Source: Symploca sp. SIO1C2 (lineage in GTDB: Bacteria > Cyanobacteriota > Cyanobacteriia > Cyanobacteriales > Coleofasciculaceae). Taken from it: DNA of 64,000 nt. This document shows, piece after piece, positions 9,305 through 17,238 of the stretch. Below the pieces are notes generated by a model. It was not told where the DNA came from. It ran no database searches and worked only from the letters and a program-made list of their open reading frames with translations. A program made the translations under genes and the position numbers. Numbering within the stretch: position 1 is the stretch's first letter; each line of letters begins with the position of its first letter. The stretch spans positions 1 through 64,000 of the forward strand of contig JAAHFP010000017.1 of the NCBI GenBank assembly GCA_010672925.1. The letters are read 5' to 3'.

Positions 9305-10729
9305 CTAGACTCCAATAGCTTCACACATTTTACCAGCATTAATTAAATTATCAAAAAACTTTTCTAGATCTGCCTTTTGCAGTTCCGAGTTAGCCAGAAT
9401 CAAGCGAATGATAATCTTACCTTGGTAACGAGCCTGATTGACAAATATTTCACCTGAGTAGATTAATTGTTTACGTATTTCCAGATTTAGCTGATCTATA
9501 ACAGTAGAATCAAGTTGATTTTCTTGGGGAATATAGCGGAAGCAAATATTCAAAAACTTTGGTTCAGCTATCAATTCTAAATTATCACAATTTTGGATAT
9601 AATTTACTGCATAATGAGCCAAATCAAACAATTTATCTACCTGTTGTTCATAACCTTTATTACCATAGTACTGCCAACATAACCATAGTTTAAGAGTATC
9701 TACTTTTCGACCACATTGTAACGACATTTGGCCTAGATTATAAGGCGCATTTTCATCATCATGAAATAAATAATCTGTACCACCACCAGAACAAGCTTTT
9801 TGCAAAATTCCTTGATTTTTTACCAAAATAGCAGAACAAATCAAAGGAACTCCCATTAATTTATGAGCGTCCCAGGTAAAAGAATTTACCAACTCACTTC
9901 CGGCTAACAAATGCTGGTGTTTTTTACTAAATAAAACTGGTGCACCCCAAGCACCATCCACATGCAGCCACAAGCCATATTTCTTGGTAATTACAGCAAT
10001 CTCAGGTAAAGGATCGAAAGCTCCTAAAACTGTAGTTCCGGCAGTTGCACCAACAAAAAAAGGTGTTTTTCTCTCTGATAAGCTCTGTTGAATAGCAGCT
10101 TCTAGGGCTTCAGGAATCATTTTCCCTTCCCTATCAGAGTTAACCTTGACTAAATTTTCTATACCAATTCCCATCAAATTAGCAGCTTTAGCATAAGAGT
10201 AATGAGCTTGTTCTGAGACAAATGCTACTAACCGATGATGACCTAATCCCTTCAACTTAGCTTCAGGTAAAACTTTATGTCGCCCACAGAGCATTCCGAC
10301 CAAATTAGCATTACTTCCCCCTGTCACCATTAAACCCTCACCCTGCTGAAAACCGACTAAACTGTTTAAATTTTTAATCAATTCCCTTTCCATGAGTGTG
10401 GCTACTGGGGCGACATCATAGGTGTGCATGGTAGTATTAGTTGCGCTAGTCACCATCTCTGCTAAGATTCCCGGAATACTAGAGCCACTAAAGAGTAAAT
10501 TAAAAAATTGAGTGCTACCGGTTCTGACACTATACTGAAGGTATGATTCAACTATAGGAATTAACTCTTCCAAAGTAACTCCCTCATCTGGCAAGGATAA
10601 ATCAAGTTTTTCTTGGAGAACATCAGCAGCTTGATAATTAACGACTTTGGTCTCTGGGTGCCAATTACTTTCTAGATATTGGAGAATGAGAGCAACTGCT
10701 TTATTCAGTGTTGTTTGAGTATCTTTCAT
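9305..10729 (-). CDS. Group II PLP-dependent amino acid decarboxylase
   Basis: A 474-aa pyridoxal-phosphate decarboxylase of the glutamate / cysteine-sulfinate / aspartate 1-decarboxylase family. HVDGAWG (256-262) carries the PLP-ring aspartate D258, and K290 in WDAHKLMG is the Schiff-base lysine. The length is typical. These enzymes remove the alpha-carboxylate; cysteate or cysteine sulfinate gives taurine or hypotaurine, and aspartate gives beta-alanine. A cysteate-synthase-like gene 3.4 kb away and the methyltransferase directly downstream favour a taurine-type product, but sequence alone cannot decide the substrate. The gene is transcribed divergently from nadA, with about 318 bp between them. 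Confidence 0.85.
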   Translation of the reverse strand: MKDTQTTLNKAVALILQYLESNWHPETKVVNYQAADVLQEKLDLSLPDEGVTLEELIPIVESYLQYSVRTGSTQFFNLLFSGSSIPGILAEMVTSATNTTMHTYDVAPVATLMERELIKNLNSLVGFQQGEGLMVTGGSNANLVGMLCGRHKVLPEAKLKGLGHHRLVAFVSEQAHYSYAKAANLMGIGIENLVKVNSDREGKMIPEALEAAIQQSLSERKTPFFVGATAGTTVLGAFDPLPEIAVITKKYGLWLHVDGAWGAPVLFSKKHQHLLAGSELVNSFTWDAHKLMGVPLICSAILVKNQGILQKACSGGGTDYLFHDDENAPYNLGQMSLQCGRKVDTLKLWLCWQYYGNKGYEQQVDKLFDLAHYAVNYIQNCDNLELIAEPKFLNICFRYIPQENQLDSTVIDQLNLEIRKQLIYSGEIFVNQARYQGKIIIRLILANSELQKADLEKFFDNLINAGKMCEAIGV

Positions 10730-11047
10730 TAAGTTAAAAAAAACAGTTTGTTGAAAAATTTCGTATCTGCTATGTCTAAGCCGAGTATTGTAAGATATAA
10801 TCCAAGTTGCTGTTGTAGCTTTTAGAAAAGTCCACTAACTCCGTGGAGCCATCAACTGAGGTGTGATTGACTGATCATTTAAAGAATTAGTCAACTCTCT
10901 TTCCAGTAATGCTTGCTTTACGATGATTTCCGGAAAAATACCGAGCTGCAACTAAAGCTGTAAATTACTCAAAAATATTGTCTGGTATGATACCACAAAT
11001 ATAAACTAAAATAGATCATTACCTGTACTTGATAAAAATACCCCACA
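10730..11047. promoter_or_regulatory. Divergent intergenic region (decarboxylase / nadA)
   Basis: This 318-bp region separates the decarboxylase (minus) from nadA (plus), so it must carry both promoters. I see AT-rich stretches but no recognised operator, riboswitch or RNA gene. Confidence 0.4.
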
Positions 11048-12019
11048 ATGTTTATCACTGAATCAACGAAAACGAATACCAACTCTAGCCCTTTCCCAGA
11101 TGACTTGTTTGGGGCAATCGAAGACCTCAAAAAAGAACTCAATGCAGTTATTTTAGTTCACTACTATCAAGAGCCAGATATTCAGGATATTGCTGACTTT
11201 CTGGGGGACTCCTTAAGTTTATCTCAGCAGGCGGCAACTACAGATGCTGATGTGATCGTCTTTGCTGGAGTCCACTTCATGGCGGAAACAGCTAAAATTC
11301 TTAACCCAAATAAGTTAGTCTTACTACCTGATTTAGATGCAGGTTGCTCCATGGCTGATGGTTGTCCTGCCGATGAATTTGCTGCCTTCAAAGCTGCCCA
11401 TCCCGATCATTTAGTGGTGTGTTACGTTAACTGCTCCGCTGCGGTTAAAGCAATGAGCGATATTATTTGCACCAGCTCTAATGCCGTAAAAATTGTTAAT
11501 CAAATCCCCAAAGATCAACCGATTATTTTTGCTCCTGATAAAAACCTTGGCCGCTATGTCAGTGAAGAAACAGGGAGAGATTTAGTACTTTGGGACGGCA
11601 GTTGTATGGTGCACGAAATTTTCTCAGAGAAGAAGATCGTCCAACTAAAAATGGAGCATCCTCAAGCGGAATTTATTGCCCATCCGGAATGTGAAGCTCC
11701 CGTTTTACGTCATGCTGATTACATTGGTTCAACAAGAGCCTTATTTGAATATAGTAAGCAAAGCACTGCAGAGGCTTTTATTGTTGCCACTGAGCCTGGA
11801 ATTCTTTACCAAATGGAAAAGCATATACCACAAAAGCAGTTTATTGCTGCACCAGCGACGGGAAACTGTGCCTGTAATGAATGCCCCCACATGCGGCTGA
11901 ATACCTTGGAAAAGTTATATTTGGCGATGAAAAATCGGACACCGGAAATTACCCTGCCAGAGGAAATTAGAGTAGCTGCACTCAAACCAATGCAACGTAT
12001 GTTGGAAATGTCAGTATAA
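11048..12019 (+). CDS. nadA: Quinolinate synthase A
   Basis: NadA, 323 aa, condenses iminoaspartate with dihydroxyacetone phosphate to give quinolinate for NAD synthesis. Its [4Fe-4S] cluster needs three cysteines. Candidates are visible in [11 protein letters not shown] (about 98-108), VNCSAAVK and CACNECPHM near the C-terminus. The motif [20 protein letters not shown] is the conserved substrate-binding N-terminus. nadB, which makes the iminoaspartate, lies about 2 kb downstream on the same strand, with a methyltransferase gene and a repeat array in between. The call is secure. Confidence 0.97.
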   Translation: MFITESTKTNTNSSPFPDDLFGAIEDLKKELNAVILVHYYQEPDIQDIADFLGDSLSLSQQAATTDADVIVFAGVHFMAETAKILNPNKLVLLPDLDAGCSMADGCPADEFAAFKAAHPDHLVVCYVNCSAAVKAMSDIICTSSNAVKIVNQIPKDQPIIFAPDKNLGRYVSEETGRDLVLWDGSCMVHEIFSEKKIVQLKMEHPQAEFIAHPECEAPVLRHADYIGSTRALFEYSKQSTAEAFIVATEPGILYQMEKHIPQKQFIAAPATGNCACNECPHMRLNTLEKLYLAMKNRTPEITLPEEIRVAALKPMQRMLEMSV

Positions 12020-12025
12020 CTGCTT

Positions 12026-12058
12026 TAGCTATCAGCTGTCAGTCAACAAGCTGATAGC
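12026..12058 (+). terminator. Hairpin after nadA
   Basis: An 11-bp perfect stem, AGCTATCAGCT (12026-12036) / AGCTGATAGCT (12048-12058), lies just after the nadA stop. There is no T-run. It is either a terminator-like stem or a dispersed palindrome. Confidence 0.5.
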
Positions 12059-12100
12059 TGAAGGCTCAATCATTCAATAATTGATCATAAACAATGGATA

Positions 12101-13768
12101 ATGGATAATGACCCCTCCGTAAAAGACGCAGCTTTACTTTACGATTGGCGCATTTATAGCATTCGTCAAGCCCTTAAGCAAAAAGGAAAAGCTACTGGAG
12201 TCTTAGAAATTCAAGACTTGCTTGATTTAGGTCACTTGGATCAATACCATTACTTTGGTAGTCAAGCTTGCGATCGCGCCATTGATTATTTAGCATTAAA
12301 TCCCAACTATCGGGTTTTGGATATCGGCAGTGGTGTGGGTGGGCCTGCTCGATATATTAGCTATAAAACCGGATGTCACTTTCAATGTGTGGAATTAAGG
12401 CCAGACTTTAGCGAAATTGCCCAAGAACTTACTCAACGGATGGGACTCGATCAACGCATCCAATACCTCACTGGCAATGTGCTCAGTCCCCAAATCCAAG
12501 ATGCCCTGTTACCCAATTCATTTGACAATGTAATTTCTTTTCTGGCTTTACTACACATTGCCGAACGAGACAAAGTACTGGAAATTTGTTTTCGAGCTTT
12601 GCAAGAAAACGGTCGTGTCTATATTGAAGACTACGTTGCCAATTATACCCTGACACCAGAAATACAAACCACTCTCCAAGAAGTATTTTATGCTCCTTAT
12701 GTGCCGACCCGTGAAGCCTACCGCAATCACTTAGAGCGTGCAGGATTTACTGATATCTGTTTTATTGATTTAACAACAGGGTGGCGACGTTGTAAAGTAG
12801 AAAGATATCAGCAATTAATCGAGTCTCAAACAGAATTTATCAAGGTCTTCGGAGAAGAAGTTTACGAAAATCGTAGTCAATTGTACCGCATCGGTCGTGA
12901 TATGTTCCAAAGTGGTAAAATTGGTGGAGCATTGATTACCGCCAAGAAACCTCGTGCTGCACAGATACATCTAGTACCGGAAACTTATTTCTCGACTTTC
13001 ACCTCTGTTTACAATGAGCAGTATCATTTCTTTCTCGAAGATGGCTCTCTCCTAGCTTTGAGGCAATTTAAAACTGGAACCCTTGAACATTACTCTGCCT
13101 GGTGGAGTGATACCCAAGGTAATTCCAGGGAACTGGTTAACACCTCAGAACAACAAGGCTCAGCTCACCATATCTCAATCACAAAAAACCATCAAAGCGG
13201 AACGATTTGCTTACCAGAAACCAAACTGGAAATCAAGTTTGAAGTTACCAACCAAATTACCTGGGGTGTTCCAGGGGAAGAAAATCAGCGTGATGTGATC
13301 CATCAACCTCAACTTAGCTGCGTAGTCCATACAGAGCATGGTACTCAAAAAGGGGAAGGGTACTGCAAAATTTATCAGGGAAATTATCCGAGGTTTTGGG
13401 GCTACCATTTTGTTTATGCACTCTTTCCTGATTACGGGATTATTTGGAGTGCTGATGCCACATTTGGCCAAGAAGATAACAATCATTTCAATATCCTCCA
13501 TACTTCCCAGACGCAAAAGCCAATATTGTTAAGAACACAAGAGTCTTATCATCGCCAAACAAGTGCTTATGCCTGCATTCAAGACAAAAGGTATAACTTG
13601 AGCTTTGATAAAGCTTTTGCCAGTTGGTCGAGCATTCTGCGCAATCGAACTTCCACTATGGAAAGTAACCTTATTTTGGAGTATAGGGAAGCAACTTTAG
13701 CAATAGATGACCAAGAAGTGAGCCAAGGAGTTTGTTTCAAAGAATCTTGCTTTGGCACAATTGCATAA
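12101..13768 (+). CDS. SAM methyltransferase with unknown beta-rich C-terminal domain
   Basis: A 555-aa two-part protein. Residues 1-285 are a class I methyltransferase: YHYFGSQACDRA, then VLDIGSGVGG at 72-81 and ISFLALLHI near 143. It resembles the glycine/sarcosine or phosphoethanolamine N-methyltransferase group in general layout. Residues 290-555 are rich in aromatic and beta-type segments (LEHYSAWWSDTQG, YPRFWGYHFVYALFPDYG, IIWSADATFG). They suggest a calycin or lipocalin-like beta-barrel such as the AttH/CrtC type, but I cannot assign the family. A small-molecule methyltransferase with a built-in ligand-binding or isomerase barrel is possible. It lies between nadA and nadB, so the substrate might be pyridine-related, or the position might be incidental. 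Confidence 0.65.
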   Translation: MDNDPSVKDAALLYDWRIYSIRQALKQKGKATGVLEIQDLLDLGHLDQYHYFGSQACDRAIDYLALNPNYRVLDIGSGVGGPARYISYKTGCHFQCVELRPDFSEIAQELTQRMGLDQRIQYLTGNVLSPQIQDALLPNSFDNVISFLALLHIAERDKVLEICFRALQENGRVYIEDYVANYTLTPEIQTTLQEVFYAPYVPTREAYRNHLERAGFTDICFIDLTTGWRRCKVERYQQLIESQTEFIKVFGEEVYENRSQLYRIGRDMFQSGKIGGALITAKKPRAAQIHLVPETYFSTFTSVYNEQYHFFLEDGSLLALRQFKTGTLEHYSAWWSDTQGNSRELVNTSEQQGSAHHISITKNHQSGTICLPETKLEIKFEVTNQITWGVPGEENQRDVIHQPQLSCVVHTEHGTQKGEGYCKIYQGNYPRFWGYHFVYALFPDYGIIWSADATFGQEDNNHFNILHTSQTQKPILLRTQESYHRQTSAYACIQDKRYNLSFDKAFASWSSILRNRTSTMESNLILEYREATLAIDDQEVSQGVCFKESCFGTIA

Positions 13769-13810
13769 ATTGCTCTTCTGATAGTTAATACCTAGTACCT
13801 AAACTTAGAC

Positions 13811-14066
13811 ATTACAGGCAGGATGGCTATTCCACAATAATCATTACAGGCAAGATGCCTGTTCCACAATAACAATTACAGGCAGGATGGCTATTCCACA
13901 ATAATCATTACAGGCAGGATGCCTGTTCCACAATAATCATTACAGGCAAGATGCTTGTTCCACAATAACAATTACAGGCAAGATGCTTGTTCCACAATAA
14001 CAATTACAGGCAGGATGCCTGTTCCACAATAATCATTATAGTCAGGATGCCTGTTCTACAATAACA
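13811..14066. repeat. Eight tandem 32-bp palindromic repeats abutting nadB
   Basis: Exactly eight direct repeats of 32 bp run from 13811 to 14066. Each carries attacaggca(a/g)gatgcctgttccaca or a close variant, then ataatc or ataaca. Several units contain the palindrome ACAGGCA-aga-TGCCTGT. Units 1 and 3 are identical, as are 4 and 7, and 5 and 6. The array ends one base before the nadB ATG. Single copies of the same core occur at 21948-21967 and 42241-42266, so this is a dispersed element that has amplified here. It is not a CRISPR array because there are no unique spacers. Confidence 0.95.
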
Positions 14067-15716
14067 ATGTCAGATATTCCTTCCCAGTTTGATGTCCTAA
14101 TTATCGGCTCTGGTGCAGCAGGGCTCTATGCTGCTTTATCTGTGCCTGCTAACCTCCAAGTGGGTTTAATGACCAAAGAAACTCTGACAACAGGAGCAAG
14201 TAGCTGGGCACGAGGTATTGCCGCAGCGATCGATCCTGCTGATACTACCTTGTCTCATTGGCAAGATACCCTCAAAGCTGGCGCAGGTCTTTGTGAACCA
14301 GAAGCAGTAAAACTTTTAGCTGATAACGCCCCTACTGCGATTGAGTCCCTCTTAGCAATGGGAGTTCCCTTTGATCGCCACGGTAACAAACTCGTGCAGG
14401 AGCTAGAAGCAGCCCATTCTCATCCCCGTGTCCTCCATTATGGCGAAACAACTGGAAAGGTTCTAGTTGATACGCTGACAGCTCAAGTTTTAGAGCGCAA
14501 CAATATTCAGGTATTTTCCCAGACATTTACTTTGAGTTTGTGGCTCAATGAAACTACAGGAAACTGTCAGGGAGCGAGTATTCTCCATCAGGGTGCTGTC
14601 CGCTGGGTTAGAGCTGCAGCAGTAGTTTTAGCCACTGGCGGCGGTGGTCAAGTTTTTGCCCACACCACCAACCCCACAGTCATTACTGGGGATGGCATTG
14701 CTCTAGCTTGGCGTGCAGGAGCTTTGATCCGGGATCCAGAGTTCTTCCAATTTCATCCAACAGCACTAACAGTTGCTGGAATGCCCCGATTCTTGATTAC
14801 AGAGGTTGTACGAGGAGAAGGGGCACATGTCGTCGATTCCCAAGGACGGCGTTTTACTTTCGATTATCATCCCGATGGAGAGTTAGCACCCAGGGATGTA
14901 GTCAGTCGGGCTATTTTCTCCCACCTACAAAAAACCAAACCCGACCCCTATTGTGTGTACTTGGATTTGCGACTTATCACACCTCAGAGGATGCGCGAGC
15001 GCTTTCCTAGTATTATCCAAGCTTGCCAACAGTGGGGTGTTGATTTGTTTACCCAGCCGATTCCTATTGCTCCTGTCGCTCATTATTGGATGGGGGGAGT
15101 GGTAACCAATTTGGAGACTTGTACCTCAATTGGTGGGCTATATGCTATCGGTGAAACTGCCAGTACTGGGGTGCATGGTGCTAATCGTTTAGCTAGTAAT
15201 TCCCTACTAGAATGCATCGTTTTTGCCGCTCAATTGTCTCAGCTAAAGATTAACTCTCAAGTTATTGTCAGCGAAGAGCCTGGATATAAGCAAGAACAGC
15301 AAGACTGGAGTAACGAGATGGAGAAGATTAACTTTATCAGACAAAATGTACCTCAACTCATGTGGCAAAGTGCTGGTATTTCTCGCTCCCAAGCCATCCT
15401 TGAAGATGCGATCGCGCAACTAAATATATGGTATTCTCAACTCGCTGATTTAGATGTGAGCCAATATGTTCTCAAGGCAACACCTAACCAAACTTTGCAA
15501 TTGAACTCGGAGCAGGCTCAACAGAATTTGAGGCTGGCAGCAGAAACCATTAATCTGAGTAATGTTGCTTCTTTAATCTTGAAAAGTGCTGCTTGGCGCA
15601 AGGAAAGTCGAGGTGGACATTACCGCAGTGATTATCCTCAAACTTCTGCTGATTGGCAACTTCATACTCTAATTGAGGGGGATTGTTGGCGTCAGTCTGC
15701 TAAGATTGCCAATTGA
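14067..15716 (+). CDS. nadB: L-aspartate oxidase
   Basis: A flavoprotein of 549 aa that oxidises L-aspartate to iminoaspartate, the substrate of NadA. The N-terminal FAD-binding motif FDVLIIGSGAAGLYAAL is at 8-24. SSWARGIAAAID (about 45-56) matches the NadB active-site region, and RGEGAHVVDSQGRRF plus ASTGVHGANRLASNSLLE are succinate-dehydrogenase-family signatures. The ATG at 14067 directly follows the last 32-bp repeat, and no Shine-Dalgarno-like sequence is seen within 15 bp of it. The native leader has probably been replaced or extended by repeats, which may affect expression. Confidence 0.95.
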   Translation: MSDIPSQFDVLIIGSGAAGLYAALSVPANLQVGLMTKETLTTGASSWARGIAAAIDPADTTLSHWQDTLKAGAGLCEPEAVKLLADNAPTAIESLLAMGVPFDRHGNKLVQELEAAHSHPRVLHYGETTGKVLVDTLTAQVLERNNIQVFSQTFTLSLWLNETTGNCQGASILHQGAVRWVRAAAVVLATGGGGQVFAHTTNPTVITGDGIALAWRAGALIRDPEFFQFHPTALTVAGMPRFLITEVVRGEGAHVVDSQGRRFTFDYHPDGELAPRDVVSRAIFSHLQKTKPDPYCVYLDLRLITPQRMRERFPSIIQACQQWGVDLFTQPIPIAPVAHYWMGGVVTNLETCTSIGGLYAIGETASTGVHGANRLASNSLLECIVFAAQLSQLKINSQVIVSEEPGYKQEQQDWSNEMEKINFIRQNVPQLMWQSAGISRSQAILEDAIAQLNIWYSQLADLDVSQYVLKATPNQTLQLNSEQAQQNLRLAAETINLSNVASLILKSAAWRKESRGGHYRSDYPQTSADWQLHTLIEGDCWRQSAKIAN

Positions 15717-15933
15717 ACTGGGATTCCACGTACTTTGGTAGATTTTAATTCTAGGAGAAGGAGCCAGCGATAGTAGCACTGTCTTGCTCCCCCAGCTTTC
15801 TTTTCTCTGTTCCCCCAGATTAAAGAGCTTTTCAGCTTCAGTTGACACCAGTGCACATCAGTGTGCCCCTACAGTTTCCTTTCTGAATGGGTCATGATAT
15901 GAATAGTTAGCCCATCTACAGTAACAGAGTGCA

Positions 15934-17238
15934 ATGTCCAAGGATTTATTGGCAGCCTTTCGGGAAGCTTACGGAAATCTCAAACTTCAGCCGTTGTTAG
16001 AGCCAAGAGAATTGGAGAGGTTTCGGGTTGACTATGGTAGTCAAGTCATTGCTGATTTGGAACAACTGGTGGAGGATAGTCCTGATGGGGATGACAAGAT
16101 AATTTTTACTGGACATCGTGGCTGTGGCAAGTCTACTTTACTGGCAGAGTTAAAACGGCGGTTTAATCAGCGCTACTTTGTCGTTTTCTTCTCCATTGCT
16201 GACACAATCGAGATGTCGGATGTTAATCACATCAATATCTTATTCGCGATCGCGGTTAATTTGATGTTTGAGGCGGAAAAACAGCAAATTCCTATTCCTC
16301 CATCTTCTAAGGAGGCTTTTTATAAGTGGTTTGCCACGAGAACTCGCGTTGAGTCCCAGGAGGTAGGCACTCAAGCTAGTTTGGAGTTTCCGCCATTTCC
16401 AGGGATTAAGTTATTGGAGTTAATTAAGTTAAAGTTGCAAGCTGAGGCGAAAGTGCGGGAGGAACTCAAACAACAGTTTCAGCGGCGGGTATCGGATTTA
16501 ATTGCTAGGATTAATGAGATTGCTGCTATCATTTATAGAGCAACTAGTCAAGATGTTTTGGTAATTATTGATGATTTAGATAAACTTGATTTAGCGGTAG
16601 CTAGGGAAATTTATCAAGACAATATCAAGGCTCTACTTAAACCTAATTTTCGGATTATTTTAACTATACCTATTTCTGCTCTCAGGGAGACCAAGATGGT
16701 GGCAGTAATGAATACAGAAACTAATAATCAGATTGTCCCGATGCCGGTTTCTAAGTTGTTTGGTAAAGGAAAACGTTGCTTGCCTGACGCTGTACCTCAG
16801 CAGGAAGCAAAAGATACTCTTTGTCAAATTTTAACTAAACGAATTCCCCAGGAATTATTAGAACCCCAGGTAGCTGAGCAAATTGTCGTTAAAAGTGGTG
16901 GGGTATTGCGGGAGTTAGTGCGGATTACCAATGAATGCTGTCGAATTTGCTTGCGATTGGTAAGGAAATATCCTGAGCGTGAGAATATTAAAATTGACCA
17001 GGCAGTTTTGCAGGAGGCAGTGAATAAACTACGTCTTGATTTCGCTACTCCCATCGGTACTGCTGATTATCAGATATTAAAAAATACTTATCAGAACTGC
17101 ACTCCCGATGACCCAACAGCGCAAAAATTTTTAGATTTGCTTCACGGTCTTTATGTTTTAGAGTACCGTAATAGTGAAATTTGGTATGATATTCACCCGA
17201 TTGTGACGGATATATTGAAAGAACGGGGAATCCTCTAA
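15934..17238 (+). CDS. P-loop ATPase, STAND/KAP-like (first of a pair)
   Basis: A 434-aa ATPase. Walker A is GHRGCGKST at 60-68 and Walker B is VLVIIDDLDKL near 208-218. A coiled region (about 160-200) lies between them. A helical C-terminal part (GGVLRELVRITNECCR) resembles the sensor-2 or winged-helix region of AAA/STAND ATPases. The stop codon overlaps the next start (TAATG at 17236-17240), so the two genes are translationally coupled and probably form a complex. Similar pairs occur in cyanobacterial genomes but I know of no assigned role. A defence or stress-sensing role is inference. Confidence 0.7.
   Translation: MSKDLLAAFREAYGNLKLQPLLEPRELERFRVDYGSQVIADLEQLVEDSPDGDDKIIFTGHRGCGKSTLLAELKRRFNQRYFVVFFSIADTIEMSDVNHINILFAIAVNLMFEAEKQQIPIPPSSKEAFYKWFATRTRVESQEVGTQASLEFPPFPGIKLLELIKLKLQAEAKVREELKQQFQRRVSDLIARINEIAAIIYRATSQDVLVIIDDLDKLDLAVAREIYQDNIKALLKPNFRIILTIPISALRETKMVAVMNTETNNQIVPMPVSKLFGKGKRCLPDAVPQQEAKDTLCQILTKRIPQELLEPQVAEQIVVKSGGVLRELVRITNECCRICLRLVRKYPERENIKIDQAVLQEAVNKLRLDFATPIGTADYQILKNTYQNCTPDDPTAQKFLDLLHGLYVLEYRNSEIWYDIHPIVTDILKERGIL

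Noticed and set aside
13811-14066. CRISPR array
   Set aside because: The units are contiguous 32-bp direct repeats with no unique spacers and no cas genes nearby.
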